A stretch of 64,000 bases of DNA from Arthrobacter saudimassiliensis (GTDB lineage Bacteria > Actinomycetota > Actinomycetes > Actinomycetales > Micrococcaceae). The stretch covers positions 1,860,001 to 1,924,000 of the forward strand of contig LN483070.1 in the NCBI GenBank assembly GCA_900016675.1. Direction: 5' to 3'. The notes under the pieces were generated by a model that worked only from the letters and a program-made list of their open reading frames with translations, ran no database searches and was not told the DNA's origin. Positions 35,277 to 44,710 of the stretch are shown here, piece after piece (the first letter of the stretch is position 1; each line of letters opens with the position of its first letter). Both the position numbers and the translations under genes were made by a program.

Positions 35277-36227
35277 TCAGGCGCGGGGATGTGCCTGCCG
35301 ATAGCTGTCCCGCAGCCGGTCCACCGAGACGTGGGTGTAGAGCTGGGTGGTGGCCAGGGAGGTGTGGCCGAGGATCTCCTGCACGGCCCGCAGGTCGGCG
35401 CCGCCGTCGAGCAGATGGGTGGCCGCCGAGTGGCGCAGCGCGTGCGGGCCCGTGGCGGCGGTGTCGCCCAACGCTTCGAACAGGCCAGCGACGACGCTGC
35501 GTACCTGCCGCTGGTCGATGCGCCGGCCCCGGCGTCCCAGGAAGAGCGCCGGGCCGCTGTCGGTGTTGACCAGCTGCGGGCGGCCGCGTCGCAGCCAGTC
35601 GTCCACGGCCATGGCTGCCGGCAGCCCGTACGGAACCGTGCGTTCCTTGTTCCCTTTGCCGATCACGCGGAGGGTCCGGCGGTCGGGGTTGAAGTCGTCG
35701 ACGTCCAGGCCGGCGAGTTCGCCGACCCGGATGCCCGTGGCGTAGAGCAGTTCCACCATGGCCCGGTCCCGGACGGCAACCGCGTCGCCGTCCTTGGCGG
35801 CCGCGGCGAGCCGGTCAAACAGGTCTTCAAGCTGGACGGGCCGCAGTACGGAGGGCAGGGTCTTTTCGCGCTTGGGGGCCTTCAACCGCAGCCCGGGGTC
35901 GGTTTCAAGCAGCTCCTCGCGGACGGCCCAGGCGGTGAAGGCCCGCGCGGTGGCCGCACGGCGGGCGAGCGTGGCCCGTGACTGGCCGGCGGCGCTGAGC
36001 TCCCCCAGCCAGCTGCGCAGCACGCCGAGGTCCAGGTCCTTCAGCCGCCGCACCCCTGCGCTTCGGGCGTGGTCGAGCAGCTGCACCAGATCCGACTCGT
36101 ATGCACGCACCGTGTGGTCGGAGTGTCCGCGCTCGGCCGCCTGGTAGCTGCGGAATCCCCGCACGGCGGAGCTGAACTCCTCCGGCCATCCGGCCGCTTC
36201 GCCCGCTTTCTCCGGTTCTGCGCTCAC
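35277..36227 (-). CDS. xerC: Tyrosine recombinase XerC
   Basis: Resolves chromosome dimers at dif with XerD and FtsK. The 316 residues have a SAM-like N-domain (about 20-105) and a catalytic domain with Arg in [10 protein letters not shown], Lys in GKGNKER, His-x-x-Arg in [15 protein letters not shown], His in [10 protein letters not shown] and the nucleophile Tyr in LYTHVS. The GTG start overlaps the stop of the upstream alkyltransferase-like gene (GTGA). In M. tuberculosis it likewise lies close to dprA and comM. No att site or integrated element is visible, so it is housekeeping. Confidence 0.93.
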   Translation of the reverse strand: MSAEPEKAGEAAGWPEEFSSAVRGFRSYQAAERGHSDHTVRAYESDLVQLLDHARSAGVRRLKDLDLGVLRSWLGELSAAGQSRATLARRAATARAFTAWAVREELLETDPGLRLKAPKREKTLPSVLRPVQLEDLFDRLAAAAKDGDAVAVRDRAMVELLYATGIRVGELAGLDVDDFNPDRRTLRVIGKGNKERTVPYGLPAAMAVDDWLRRGRPQLVNTDSGPALFLGRRGRRIDQRQVRSVVAGLFEALGDTAATGPHALRHSAATHLLDGGADLRAVQEILGHTSLATTQLYTHVSVDRLRDSYRQAHPRA

Positions 36228-36961
36228 CCCCTCACTCTAACCGCCGCCTCGGACATCGACTCGGACGTGGCGTTGAGTGCAGGCGAAGGCGTTGGTGCCG
36301 TCCCGGCCGGCGTTGCCCCGGCCGGCGCCGTCCCAGCCGGCGTTGCCCCGGCCGGCGTCGTCCCAGCCGGCGTCGGTGCGGGCGCAGGTATGGCCCCGCT
36401 GCTGCCCACGGACCGGCAGGCCGGGCGTCCGTCCCCGGCGGGGCCCGCCGGCTTGTCGTGCTCATGCGCGGCGAGGTGCGCCGCCTCGTGTTCGAGGAGG
36501 AAGAGCTTGGAATTGAGTCCGCCGGTGTATCCGGTGAGATTGCCGCGCGATCCGACCACGCGGTGGGTGGGAATGATGATGTTCAGCGGGTTCCGGGCCA
36601 GGGCCACGCCGACGCTCCGCGCCTTCGCAGCGTCTCCCAGCTGCACCGCCAGGTCCTTGTAGGAGATCCGCCAGCCGTAGGAGATCCGCTGCACCGCGTC
36701 CCAGACATCCCGCTGGAACGCCGTGCCGTGAACCGCCAGCGGCAGCTTGAACCCGCAGCGGCTGCCCTCGAAATACTGCAGCAGCTGCACCTCGGCGTCC
36801 TCGAGGACCTCGGCGTCGTACCCCTCAACGGCGTTGAGGCCGACCGCGGTGCCCAGCCCGGAGTTCTCCGGCGGGCCGGGCAGGACGGCGGTCAGCCGCC
36901 CCTCGTCGGCCACGAGGGTCAGGATGCCCAAGGGACTGAGCATGAGTCGGTGGCATCGCAT
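36224..36961 (-). CDS. Methylated-DNA-protein methyltransferase homologue with catalytic Cys replaced by Thr (ATL-like)
   Basis: The first 160 residues are a clear Ada/Ogt-type fold: [15 protein letters not shown] (82-96), SYKDLAV (100-106), [24 protein letters not shown] (helix-turn-helix and active-site region) and [10 protein letters not shown] (140-149). The active site is normally PCHRV; here it is Pro131-Thr132-His133-Arg134, coded ACC at 36566-36568. Without Cys it cannot accept an alkyl group. Alkyltransferase-like proteins with Trp or Ala there bind O6-alkylguanine and direct nucleotide-excision repair, a plausible role here. Residues 165-245 are a tail rich in PAGT/PAGA repeats. It lies in the dprA-xerC run and overlaps xerC by four bases. 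Confidence 0.85.
   Translation of the reverse strand: MRCHRLMLSPLGILTLVADEGRLTAVLPGPPENSGLGTAVGLNAVEGYDAEVLEDAEVQLLQYFEGSRCGFKLPLAVHGTAFQRDVWDAVQRISYGWRISYKDLAVQLGDAAKARSVGVALARNPLNIIIPTHRVVGSRGNLTGYTGGLNSKLFLLEHEAAHLAAHEHDKPAGPAGDGRPACRSVGSSGAIPAPAPTPAGTTPAGATPAGTAPAGATPAGTAPTPSPALNATSESMSEAAVRVRG
36297..36375. repeat. Short tandem repeats in the tail of the alkyltransferase-like gene
   Basis: Two 30-bp units (36297-36326 and 36327-36356) differ at one base, and a partial third follows. Each contains two 15-bp subunits ending CCGGCGT or CCGGCGC. They encode Pro-Ala-Gly-Thr/Ala repeats. Copy number may vary between strains. Confidence 0.7.
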
Positions 36962-36991
36962 GATGGTGTTCCTTCCGGTTGGTGGACGGGT

Positions 36992-38191
36992 TCATTTCCG
37001 GCGCCGCCAGGCGTCGGGGGCAGCGCGTTCGGCCAGGCCGGATACCTCCAGCCGGCCCAGGCCGGCCCGCACCGCGGCCGGAGGCAGTCCGGCGACGGCA
37101 GCGAGTTTCTCGACGGTGGAGCCGGAACGGACCGGAAGGGCATCGAGCAGCAGGATGTCCTCGACTGCCAGACCGTCGTGGGCAGCAGCCTGGACCTGAG
37201 GCTCCGGTCCCGCCCCGCCGCCCATCGGACCGGCCAGTTCCCTGAGTTCGCTGCTGTCGGTGATGCACACGGCGCTGCCGTCACGCAGCAGCCGGTGGCA
37301 GCCTGCAGAGTTGGCCGAGTACACCGACCCGGGCACGGCGGCAACGGCCCGGCCGAGTCCTGCCGCGTGGTGCGCCGTGTTCAAGGCCCCGGACCGCCAG
37401 CGGGCCTCCGCGACGACGGTGACGGAACAGAGGGCGGCGATGATCCTGTTGCGCTGCAGGAAGCGCCAGCGGGTGGGAGCCGAACCAGGCGGAACCTCGG
37501 AGATCAGCAGCCCCTGGGCTGCGACGGCACGCAGCAGGTCTTCGTTTCCGGCGGGATAGAACCGGTCCGTGCCGCAGGCCATGACCGCGAGGGTGGCGGG
37601 GCGCCGTCCACCGGCGGCGAGCGCGGCACGGTGGGCATGCGCGTCGATGCCGTACGCCCCGCCGGACACCACGGTCCAGCCGTTGGCCACCACGCCGGCG
37701 GCGAGGTCCCCGGCCACCGTGGCTCCGTATCCGGTGCAGTCCCGTGAACCCACGATGGCGGCCATCCGTTCCGGACCAGGGATGGGAACGTCCTGGGCGC
37801 CGCGCACCCACAGGCACAGCGGGGCGGCCAGTTCCAGGTCGTCCAGGGCGGCGGGCCAGTCCTCATCCTCCGGAATCAGGAGCCGCCCCCCGGCGCGGTG
37901 TGCGATCGCCAGGTCGCGCGCGGGCGCCAGATCCGGCACCCTCGGACGCCACCGTTCGAGGGCGGACTCCAGGAATCCGGTGCGGTTGCTGATGCCATGG
38001 GCTGCAAGGACGTCATGGAGCAGGTCCCGCACCGAGCCAGAAGCCCGGATCCATCCGCTGGCGATGCCGAGCGCCTCCTCCGGACCCGCCGCCGCCACCA
38101 GGGCGGCGCCCACGTTGTCGCAGGGCTCGAAGAGCCTGGACAGTCCCGCCCGGGCAGTAGCCGGATCGATTGCTGCGGAGTATGCGTTCAC
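36992..38191 (-). CDS. dprA: DNA processing protein DprA
   Basis: Protects incoming single-stranded DNA and loads RecA during transformation. The 399 residues have an N-terminal helical region, then the Rossmann core from about 135 with AIVGSRDCTGYG, VSGGAYGIDAHAHRAAL and the FLQRNRIIAALC segment, and a C-terminal winged-helix-like domain (about 325-395). The GTG start overlaps the comM stop (GTGA). Many non-competent actinobacteria keep dprA, so its presence is not proof of competence. Confidence 0.93.
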   Translation of the reverse strand: MNAYSAAIDPATARAGLSRLFEPCDNVGAALVAAAGPEEALGIASGWIRASGSVRDLLHDVLAAHGISNRTGFLESALERWRPRVPDLAPARDLAIAHRAGGRLLIPEDEDWPAALDDLELAAPLCLWVRGAQDVPIPGPERMAAIVGSRDCTGYGATVAGDLAAGVVANGWTVVSGGAYGIDAHAHRAALAAGGRRPATLAVMACGTDRFYPAGNEDLLRAVAAQGLLISEVPPGSAPTRWRFLQRNRIIAALCSVTVVAEARWRSGALNTAHHAAGLGRAVAAVPGSVYSANSAGCHRLLRDGSAVCITDSSELRELAGPMGGGAGPEPQVQAAAHDGLAVEDILLLDALPVRSGSTVEKLAAVAGLPPAAVRAGLGRLEVSGLAERAAPDAWRRRK

Positions 38192-39747
38192 GGCGTCCTC
38201 ACCTGCTGCCTGAGCGACAGTGCCTGCCCGACGTCGTCAGCATCAGGCATCTCATGTCCCGCCAGGTCCGCGACCGTCCAGGCCAGGCGGAGCACGCGGT
38301 CATATCCGCGGGCGGTGAGCGCTCCGTTGTCCAGCGCGCGGTCCACCACGGACAGCACCCCTCCCGGAGGACGGAGTTTTCCCCGCAGGACGGCCCCGGT
38401 GACCTCCGCGTTGCTGGCGCTGCCCCAGGGGGCGAGGCGGTTCTGCTGCCGCTCCCGCGCGGCGGCAACCCGGGCCGCGACGTCGCGGCTGGTTTCGGCG
38501 GCTCCCGGGTCCGCCAGCTCCCGAAGCCCGACGCGTTCGACGCCCAGCTGGATGTCGACCCGGTCCAGCAGCGGCCCGGACAACCGGGAGAAGTAACGGC
38601 GGCACTGGAGGGAGGTGCAGGTACAGTCCCGTCCCCGGCCGCCGCCCTTGCCGCAGGGGCAGGGATTGGCCGCCAGGACCAGCTGGAAGCGTGCCGGATA
38701 GACCGCGGTACCCGCCGACCGGTGCAGCACCAGTCGCCCGCTTTCCAGCGGCTGGCGCAAAGCGTCGAGCACCCGCCGCTCATACTCGGGGGCCTCGTCC
38801 AGGAAGAGCACGCCTCGATGTGCCCGTGACGCCGCGCCCGGGCGGGGCATCCCGCTGCCGCCTCCGATCACCGAGGCCATGCTCGCCCCGTGGTGCGGAG
38901 CTTCGAACGGAGGCCGCCGCAGCAGGGAGTTGCAGGCAGCCCTGCCGTCCAGGGAATGGATGGCGGTGACCTCCATGGCCTGGGCGTCATCCAGGTCGGG
39001 CAGGATTCCGGGCAGCCGTTCCGCCAGCATCGTCTTCCCTGCCCCGGGCGGCCCGGTCAGGAGCAGATGGTGTCCACCGGCGGCGGCCACCTCGACCGCG
39101 AACCGGGCTTCGTGCTGTCCGGCGATGTCCGCCAGGTCCTTCTGCCCCGCCGGTCCCTGTGCCTGTGATGCCGCCAATGGCGTCTGTCCAGCCGTCGTCG
39201 CCGTGGCCGGCAGCGGCTTGGGATAGAGCAGCCCGGCAGGGTCGGCGCCGAAGGCCCGGGCCACCTCCGCCAGGCAGTCGTAGCCGCGGATCTGGCAGCC
39301 GGGCACCAGCTCCGCTTCTTCGCGGTTCCTGCTGCTGACCACCACCCGGGTAAAGCCCTCGGCCACCGCGGCCATGACCGACGGCAGCACTCCGCGCACC
39401 GGCTGCAGCCGGCCGTTCAGGCCCAGTTCCCCGATGAACACGGTACGGCCGGGGTCGGGCAGGTCTCCGGCCGCCGCGAGGGCTGCCATGACGATGGCCA
39501 GGTCGAATCCGGAGCCGCGTTTGTGCAGGTCGGCGGGCATCAGGTTGACCGTGAGCTTCCGGCGGCTCAGCGGCAGGCCCGAGTTCCGTGCTGCTGAGCG
39601 CACCCGGTCCCTGGCTTCGTTCAGGGCGGCGTCGGGCAGGCCCAGCAGGACGAACGCCGGGAGGGACTGGCCGATGTCTGCCTCGACCTCCACGATCCGT
39701 CCTTCCAGGCCCACCAGTCCCACTGCGTAGGCCCGGCCGAGGCTCAC
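38188..39747 (-). CDS. comM: ComM/YifB family Mg-chelatase-like AAA+ ATPase
   Basis: A branch-migration helicase that helps integrate transforming DNA. The 519 residues have an N-terminal Lon-protease-like fold domain (about 1-170), Walker A GPPGAGKTMLAER near 232-244, Walker B VLFLDEAPE, a Cys-rich insert (NPCPCGKGGGRGRDC with CxxC pairs) and a C-terminal Mg-chelatase helical domain. The GTG start overlaps yraN by four bases and its stop overlaps dprA, so yraN-comM-dprA is a tightly coupled unit, conserved in M. tuberculosis. Confidence 0.93.
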   Translation of the reverse strand: MSLGRAYAVGLVGLEGRIVEVEADIGQSLPAFVLLGLPDAALNEARDRVRSAARNSGLPLSRRKLTVNLMPADLHKRGSGFDLAIVMAALAAAGDLPDPGRTVFIGELGLNGRLQPVRGVLPSVMAAVAEGFTRVVVSSRNREEAELVPGCQIRGYDCLAEVARAFGADPAGLLYPKPLPATATTAGQTPLAASQAQGPAGQKDLADIAGQHEARFAVEVAAAGGHHLLLTGPPGAGKTMLAERLPGILPDLDDAQAMEVTAIHSLDGRAACNSLLRRPPFEAPHHGASMASVIGGGSGMPRPGAASRAHRGVLFLDEAPEYERRVLDALRQPLESGRLVLHRSAGTAVYPARFQLVLAANPCPCGKGGGRGRDCTCTSLQCRRYFSRLSGPLLDRVDIQLGVERVGLRELADPGAAETSRDVAARVAAARERQQNRLAPWGSASNAEVTGAVLRGKLRPPGGVLSVVDRALDNGALTARGYDRVLRLAWTVADLAGHEMPDADDVGQALSLRQQVRTP

Positions 39748-40103
39748 TCCCCGACCCCTTTCAGGTGCTCAATGACCGGTGCCCCGGTTCCGTCATCGAG
39801 GACGGATACCGCGTCGACCCGCCGCGCCAGGTCCCGGCAGCCGTGTTCACGCGCGTACTCTGCTCCCAGCAGCTGCAGGCGGCGCAGCTTGGCCTCGCCA
39901 ATTGCTTCAAAGGGGTGCCCGAAGGCCAGTGATGAACGGGTCTTCACCTCGGCGATCACCAGTGTCTCGCCCTCGAGTGCCACGACGTCGATCTCTCCGC
40001 TCGGGCACCGCCAGTTGCGCTCAACGATCCGCAGCCCGGCGTTTACGAGGTACTCGGCGGCCAGGTCCTCGCCGCGGCTGCCCAACAGGTCTTTGGCTTT
40101 CAT
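39744..40103 (-). CDS. yraN: YraN family (UPF0102) endonuclease-like protein
   Basis: A 119-residue protein with the restriction-endonuclease-like fold; GSRGEDLAAEYL, RNWRCPSGEIDVVALEGETLVIAEVKTRSS holds the Glu, Asp and ExK residues expected for metal binding. Its substrate is unknown. The ATG at 40103 gives the normal family N-terminus (MKAKDLLG); a longer frame upstream is not supported. It is first in yraN-comM-dprA. Confidence 0.9.
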   Translation of the reverse strand: MKAKDLLGSRGEDLAAEYLVNAGLRIVERNWRCPSGEIDVVALEGETLVIAEVKTRSSLAFGHPFEAIGEAKLRRLQLLGAEYAREHGCRDLARRVDAVSVLDDGTGAPVIEHLKGVGE

Positions 40104-40242
40104 GGGCCCATCCTGCAGACATGCTCCGGAGCCCGCGCCCCCGGCGGCACGGATGTGTGGACGACGTTGGCCGCGCCGCACCTGTGGAGGAGCAGCCCGA
40201 GGGGCTGCTGGGGGCAGCAGCGCTGTCCCTGCCCCGTCTTCG

Positions 40243-40869
40243 TCAGCGGTAGAGCACCGGCATCGGTTCCAGGGTCACCGGTTCCAGCGACGGCAGCGCC
40301 GGCGCTGCGCCGTTCCAGCCGCGGGCCAGGCTGATGTGCGGGCGCAGCCGGGCGGCGTGCCGGAAGTTCGGATCACCGGCGGTGAAGGCATCGATGTCCT
40401 GCACGCCGCAGCGGTGCAGGAACCGCTCCAGTACGGCGTAGAGCGCGGCGTGCACGGCCAGCAGCTCCGGCACGGGCCGGTACTCGACCACCAGCACCCG
40501 CCCGCCCGGTCCAAAGCCTGCAGTGCCCACCGGGTCGAGCGTAAAGCTCCGTTCCGGCAGCACGGCCCGGGTGGCCTGCAGGTACTCCCCCAGTGCGGCC
40601 GTAAACACCTCCTCTTCCAGCCCCGGCAAGGCCGCCTGCAGCACCGCGTGCACGTCCCGCACCCTGCCGAAGTGGATCAGGGTCAGGTGCAGGCGCGCCG
40701 GCGTGGCCAGCCGAAGGCCCGGCCTGCGCGGCAGCGCCTCCTGCAGGCTGCGCAGATGCGCCAGCGAGGCGGCGTCGGGACGCATCTGCGCATAGATGCG
40801 GGGATCTGTGCCCCACAGACCGCGCACTTCGTCCTCCGAGGCGGTCCCGCCGTCGCCTGTTGTCGCCAT
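40243..40869 (-). CDS. 2H phosphoesterase (2'-5' RNA ligase-like)
   Basis: A 208-residue protein with the two H-x-T/S motifs of the 2H superfamily: HLTLIHFG at about 79-86 and HISLARG near 173-179. Such proteins act as cyclic phosphodiesterases or RNA ligases on 2',3'-cyclic phosphate ends. The ATG at 40869 has GGAGG seven bases upstream and is preferred to the GTG ten codons earlier. It is divergent from a GNAT gene. Substrate unknown. Confidence 0.82.
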   Translation of the reverse strand: MATTGDGGTASEDEVRGLWGTDPRIYAQMRPDAASLAHLRSLQEALPRRPGLRLATPARLHLTLIHFGRVRDVHAVLQAALPGLEEEVFTAALGEYLQATRAVLPERSFTLDPVGTAGFGPGGRVLVVEYRPVPELLAVHAALYAVLERFLHRCGVQDIDAFTAGDPNFRHAARLRPHISLARGWNGAAPALPSLEPVTLEPMPVLYR

Positions 40870-40937
40870 CCGCGCATCCTCCGCACTGTTCACCGTCACG
40901 GACGGGGGCGCACACGCCGGTGCGCCCGCCTGTGCAC

Positions 40938-40952
40938 TACCGTAGCTGCATG
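40938..40952 (+). promoter_or_regulatory. Leaderless promoter of the GNAT gene
   Basis: TACCGT at 40938-40943, six bases (AGCTGC), then the ATG at 40950; no ribosome site. Confidence 0.55.
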
Positions 40953-41564
40953 CCCTTCGAGATCCCCGAACTCCGCGACGGCGGCCTGCTGCTGCGGGCC
41001 CACACAGAGGCGGACGCCGACGCCGTCTACGCGCGCTCCATCGATCCCCTGACCATCGAGTGGACCACGGTGCCGCTGGAGTACACGCATCAGATGGCCC
41101 TCGACTTCATCGCCACCGTCGCCCGGCCCCGCCGGGACATGATCGTCTGGGCGCTGGATGTGGACGGCGCCTGCGCCGGCACCCTGGATCTGCGCTGGCA
41201 CGGGGCGGGCGTGGGCAGCCTTGGGTTTGCCACCTCCCCGGCCTTCCGCGGCCAGGGGCTGATGAGCCGGGCGGTCGGGCTCGCGCTGGACCACGCCTTC
41301 GGCCCGCTCGGCTGGCAGGAGGTCGGCTGGAGCGCCAACCCGGGCAACGTGGGGTCCTACAAGACGGTGTGGCGGAACGGTTTCCCGCTGCCGGTGCTGG
41401 TGCCCGGGCTGATCAGCCACCGCGGCAGCCGCATCGACGGATGGACCTCCTCGATCACCGCCGGCTCGCCGCGGTCGCCCCGGCTGCCCTGGGAGCAGGC
41501 GCAGGAGCTGCTGCTGGACAACGCGCTGGAACCTAGCCCAGCTCGTCCGCCTTGGGCAGGGTGA
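40950..41564 (+). CDS. GNAT family N-acetyltransferase (RimJ/RimL type)
   Basis: A 204-residue acetyl-CoA-dependent transferase. The acetyl-CoA loop is FATSPAFRGQGLMSRAVG (about 93-110), and SANPGNVGSYKTVWRNGF is the typical last motif of RimJ-like acetyltransferases. It may acetylate a protein N-terminus, an amino acid or a drug; the substrate cannot be told. Its 3' end overlaps the convergent DUF2469 gene by 32 bp. Confidence 0.85.
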   Translation: MPFEIPELRDGGLLLRAHTEADADAVYARSIDPLTIEWTTVPLEYTHQMALDFIATVARPRRDMIVWALDVDGACAGTLDLRWHGAGVGSLGFATSPAFRGQGLMSRAVGLALDHAFGPLGWQEVGWSANPGNVGSYKTVWRNGFPLPVLVPGLISHRGSRIDGWTSSITAGSPRSPRLPWEQAQELLLDNALEPSPARPPWAG

Positions 41565-41856
41565 GGTCGTCGTTGCGGGTCAGTTCCTCGACGTTGACGT
41601 CCTTGAAGGTGATCACCCGGACGCTTTTGACGAAGCGTGCGGAACGGTAGACGTCCCACACCCAGGCGTCCTGCAGGGTCAGGTCGAAGTAGATCTCGCC
41701 GTCCGCCGAGCGGGCCTGCAGGTCGACGTTGTTCGCGAGGTAGAAGCGGCGCTCGGTTTCGACCACGTAGCTGAAGAGGTTCACTACGTCGCGGTACTCC
41801 CGGTAGAGCTGCAGCTCCATGTCCGTCTCGTAGTTCTCAAGGTCTTCGGCACTCAT
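41533..41856 (-). CDS. DUF2469 domain protein
   Basis: A 107-residue acidic protein ([20 protein letters not shown] at the start) conserved across actinobacteria and always close to rnhB, as Rv2901c is. The function is unknown. The ATG overlaps the rnhB stop (ATGA), so it is the last gene of the rplS-lepB-lepB-rnhB run. The 3' 32 bp are shared with the convergent GNAT gene. Confidence 0.88.
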   Translation of the reverse strand: MSAEDLENYETDMELQLYREYRDVVNLFSYVVETERRFYLANNVDLQARSADGEIYFDLTLQDAWVWDVYRSARFVKSVRVITFKDVNVEELTRNDDLTLPKADELG

Positions 41857-42722
41857 AGCTCTATCATCCCCCCGGGCTGGAGCTCGTCCACCCCGTATTC
41901 GTCGTCGGGCTCCGCTGCGGCGGCGGGCCGCGGCGTCCCGCCAAGCCTCCACGATAGCCGGTGCAGCGGCGAGGGTCCGTCCGCCTGAAGCGCCGCGCGG
42001 TGCGCGTCGGTGGCGTACCCCTTGTTTTCGTCCCAGCCGAACTGCGGGTATTCCCGCGCATACTCGAGCATCAGCGAGTCCCGGGCCACCTTGGCCAAGA
42101 CGCTGGCGGCCGCCACGCTGAGGCAGGACAGGTCCGCCTTGATCCGCGTGTGCACCGGCGCCTCGCACGGCAGGGCGGGTGCGGCGGGTATCGGGTGGGT
42201 GATGGTCCCGCGTCCGACGCCGGCCTCCGCCGGGCCGTCGCCGGCGACGGCTGCGTCGAGGTCGTCGAACAGGCTGGCCTGTGCCGGGGAGAGCCAGTTG
42301 TAGTTGCCGTCCAGGAGCACGACGTCGGGGGTCAGGTCGGCGCAGACCTGCGCCCAGGCGCGGGTTCCGGCCAGCCGGAGCGCGCCGGTGAGCCCCAGCC
42401 GGTCGATTTCCGCGGCGGTGGCATGCCCGACGCCGGACGCCGCGGCCCAGGCCTGGATCTTCGGCACCAGCGCCACGCGGTCCGCCGGGGCGAGCAGCTT
42501 CGAGTCCTTGACGCCCTTCAGCGGCTTCACGGCGGCGATGTCGACGGCGACCATCCCGACGGTGACCGGACCGGCCAGCGCCCCGCGGCCAACCTCGTCG
42601 CAGCCGGCCAGGATGCGGTGGCCGGCCTCGGCGTAGGTCCGTTCGTGGCGGAGGGTGGGCCCGGCCGGGCCGTCGAGGGCGGCGCCGGCGGTGCGGCGGG
42701 GTACGGCAGGCACGGTCGTCAC
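41853..42722 (-). CDS. rnhB: Ribonuclease HII
   Basis: Removes RNA primers and single ribonucleotides from DNA. The 289 residues include [13 protein letters not shown] (Asp42, Glu43), the central [11 protein letters not shown]sp, and [22 protein letters not shown] with the last Asp. Residues 165-190 form a Gly/Ala/Pro insert before the IKAD motif, and a 30-residue acidic tail follows the domain; both are longer than in the usual 200-230 residue enzyme. GTG start overlapping the lepB stop. Confidence 0.93.
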   Translation of the reverse strand: MTTVPAVPRRTAGAALDGPAGPTLRHERTYAEAGHRILAGCDEVGRGALAGPVTVGMVAVDIAAVKPLKGVKDSKLLAPADRVALVPKIQAWAAASGVGHATAAEIDRLGLTGALRLAGTRAWAQVCADLTPDVVLLDGNYNWLSPAQASLFDDLDAAVAGDGPAEAGVGRGTITHPIPAAPALPCEAPVHTRIKADLSCLSVAAASVLAKVARDSLMLEYAREYPQFGWDENKGYATDAHRAALQADGPSPLHRLSWRLGGTPRPAAAAEPDDEYGVDELQPGGMIEL

Positions 42723-43447
42723 TGCCCGCTGCCGGCCGGTTCGGGAACGTCCGCGAAGACTTCCTCGTAGCTGTCCACCCCGCTGATGCGGTTCAGCGGC
42801 CAGGCAATGATCCCGGCCCGGCCTTCGATGTCGTCAATGTCGATGAAGCCGCCGTCGGAGTCCTGGTGCTCCCGGGAATCGGCGGAGGCGTTGCGGTGGT
42901 CGCCCATGACCCAGACCTTGCCCTCGGGAACGGTGACATCGAAGGGGATGTCGGAGGGGGTGGCGCCCGGGTAGATGTACGGCTCGTCGAGGGGCTCGCC
43001 GTTGACCGTGATCCGGCCCTCGGCGTCGCAGCAGGTGACCCGGTCGCCGGGCAGGCCGATGACCCGCTTGACCAGGTGCTGTTCGGATTCGTCCGGCAGC
43101 AGCCCGACAAAGACCAGGGCCTCGCGCAGCAGGTTCTCCCCGCCGTCGTCCGCGGCCTGGGCCGGCAGCCAGCCCTTGGTGTCCTCGAAGACCACCACAT
43201 CGCCGCGCTGCAGGTCCATGACGTCCGGGACCAGGAGGTTCACGAAGATGCGGTCGTTGATCTCCAGGGTCTCCTCCATGGAGCCCGACGGGATGTAGAA
43301 GGCCCGGAACAGGAAGGTCTTGATCAGGAACGACAGCAGCAGCGCCACCACGATGATGATGCCGACTTCCTTGAGCCAGCTGCCGATCCCTCGTCCGGAC
43401 GCCGCGTGCTGCGCGTCCCGCGGTTCCTCCGGGGTGCTGTGAGCCAT
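42719..43447 (-). CDS. lepB: Signal peptidase I
   Basis: Cleaves signal peptides at the outer face of the membrane. The 242 residues have one N-terminal TM (about 24-46), the nucleophile Ser56 in IPSGSME, the general base Lys127 in [10 protein letters not shown] and box [14 protein letters not shown]. It overlaps rnhB by four bases. It is the second of two adjacent signal peptidases; the two differ strongly in the middle region ([10 protein letters not shown] here). Confidence 0.93.
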   Translation of the reverse strand: MAHSTPEEPRDAQHAASGRGIGSWLKEVGIIIVVALLLSFLIKTFLFRAFYIPSGSMEETLEINDRIFVNLLVPDVMDLQRGDVVVFEDTKGWLPAQAADDGGENLLREALVFVGLLPDESEQHLVKRVIGLPGDRVTCCDAEGRITVNGEPLDEPYIYPGATPSDIPFDVTVPEGKVWVMGDHRNASADSREHQDSDGGFIDIDDIEGRAGIIAWPLNRISGVDSYEEVFADVPEPAGSGQ

Positions 43448-43458
43448 GTGCCGTCCTC

Positions 43459-44160
43459 TTATTCCGCGGTGTTCCGCTCGGTTTCCAACTCTATCCGCCC
43501 AATCTGGGTACTGCGCCCAAACGGCCACACGATCCGCTGTGCGCGGCCGATCACCCGCTCCTCGGAGACCAGTCCGCCGCCGGGGGCGCCGAGCAGGGAC
43601 CGTGAGTCCGCCGACTCGGCGCGGTGGTCGCCCAGCAGCCAGAGCCGGCCCTCGGGCACGACGACGTCGAACGCGGTCTCGCTGGGCGCGTCGCCGGGGT
43701 AGAGGTAGGGCTCGTCGATCGGTTCGCCGTTCACGGTGATCCGGCCGTCGGGGCCGCAGCAGCTCACCCGGTCCCCCGGCACGCCGATGACGCGCTTGAC
43801 GTAGGCGGTGTCGCTGCCGGCCAGGCCCAGCCAGCGCCCGGCGGTGTGGGCGGCCTCGGCCAGGGGCGGGCGGCCGCTGTCCAGCGGGGCCAGCGAGCCG
43901 CGGCCGTCGAAGACGATGACGTCGCCGCGGCGTACCTCGCCGTCGAGCCGGTTCACGAGGACCCGGTCTCCCGGTTCGAGCAGCGGCTGCATCGACTCGG
44001 ACGGGATGTAGTAGAGGTCCACGATGAACGCGCGGACCAGTGCGGTCAGGATCACGGCGGCGGCGAGGGCACACAGCACGAAACGCCAGCCCGCAGAGCG
44101 GAGCCGGCGTTTCGTGTGTGCCGCGGGGTTGTCCCCGTGCACGGAGGGTACTGCGTCCAA
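43459..44160 (-). CDS. Signal peptidase I, second paralogue
   Basis: A 233-residue paralogue of the downstream LepB, with TM at about 27-47, Ser56 in IPSESMQ, Lys122 in YVKRVIGVPGD and GDHRAESADSRS. A CC pair (SCC) occurs before the ITVNGEP segment in both proteins. The start is probably TTG at 44160, 16 bp from the rplS stop; a GTG about six codons further in is an alternative. Two class-I enzymes may split substrates. Confidence 0.88.
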   Translation of the reverse strand: MDAVPSVHGDNPAAHTKRRLRSAGWRFVLCALAAAVILTALVRAFIVDLYYIPSESMQPLLEPGDRVLVNRLDGEVRRGDVIVFDGRGSLAPLDSGRPPLAEAAHTAGRWLGLAGSDTAYVKRVIGVPGDRVSCCGPDGRITVNGEPIDEPYLYPGDAPSETAFDVVVPEGRLWLLGDHRAESADSRSLLGAPGGGLVSEERVIGRAQRIVWPFGRSTQIGRIELETERNTAE

Positions 44161-44176
44161 GAAGCGGTGGGCGGAC

Positions 44177-44527
44177 TTACTTGAAGTCGCGCTTCTCCTT
44201 GATCTTGGCAGCCTTGCCGCGCAGGTTGCGCATGTAGTACAGCTTGGCGCGGCGGACGTCGCCCTTGGAGACGACCTCGATCTTTTCGATGATCGGGGAG
44301 TGCACCGGGAAGGTACGCTCCACGCCGACGCCGAAGCTCACCTTGCGGACCGTGAAGGTCTCGCGGATGCCGTCGCCCTGGCGGCCGACAACGAAGCCCT
44401 GGAAGACCTGAACACGGGAGTTCTTGCCTTCGATGATGTTGACGTGCACCTTGATGGTGTCGCCCGGGCGGAAGTCGGGAACGTCATTGCGCAGCGAGGC
44501 TGCATCGACGGAGTCGAGGATGTGCAT
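44177..44527 (-). CDS. rplS: Ribosomal protein L19
   Basis: A 116-residue 50S subunit protein with the standard opening [19 protein letters not shown] and [22 protein letters not shown] lies eight bases before the ATG at 44527; the frame continues upstream but that part lacks homology. It heads a minus-strand group with the signal peptidases and RNase HII, as in M. tuberculosis, and is separated from trmD by a 183-bp leader that may carry its own promoter. Confidence 0.96.
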   Translation of the reverse strand: MHILDSVDAASLRNDVPDFRPGDTIKVHVNIIEGKNSRVQVFQGFVVGRQGDGIRETFTVRKVSFGVGVERTFPVHSPIIEKIEVVSKGDVRRAKLYYMRNLRGKAAKIKEKRDFK

Positions 44528-44710
44528 AGTTGTCACTCCTGGTGAACGCCGCAGGTCATCCACTTTGGTCACGGCGGCAAGGATGCGGAAGACCGCACAA
44601 ATGCCGTCGAAGCTGATTTACCGGCAGGCCATGGAACAGGCCGCCCGGTGTGCCGTAGCTGTTGGCCTCGCTCCCCCTGCGGCAGGTGCGGACCCAGATG
44701 GCACAGTTTC

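Noticed and set aside
41961-42770. Plus-strand open frame opposite rnhB
   Set aside because: rnhB on the minus strand has all catalytic motifs; the other frame has none.
44080-44118. AAACGCC/GGCGTTT inverted repeat as terminator
   Set aside because: It lies inside the N-terminal coding part of the second signal peptidase and has a long, unstructured loop.
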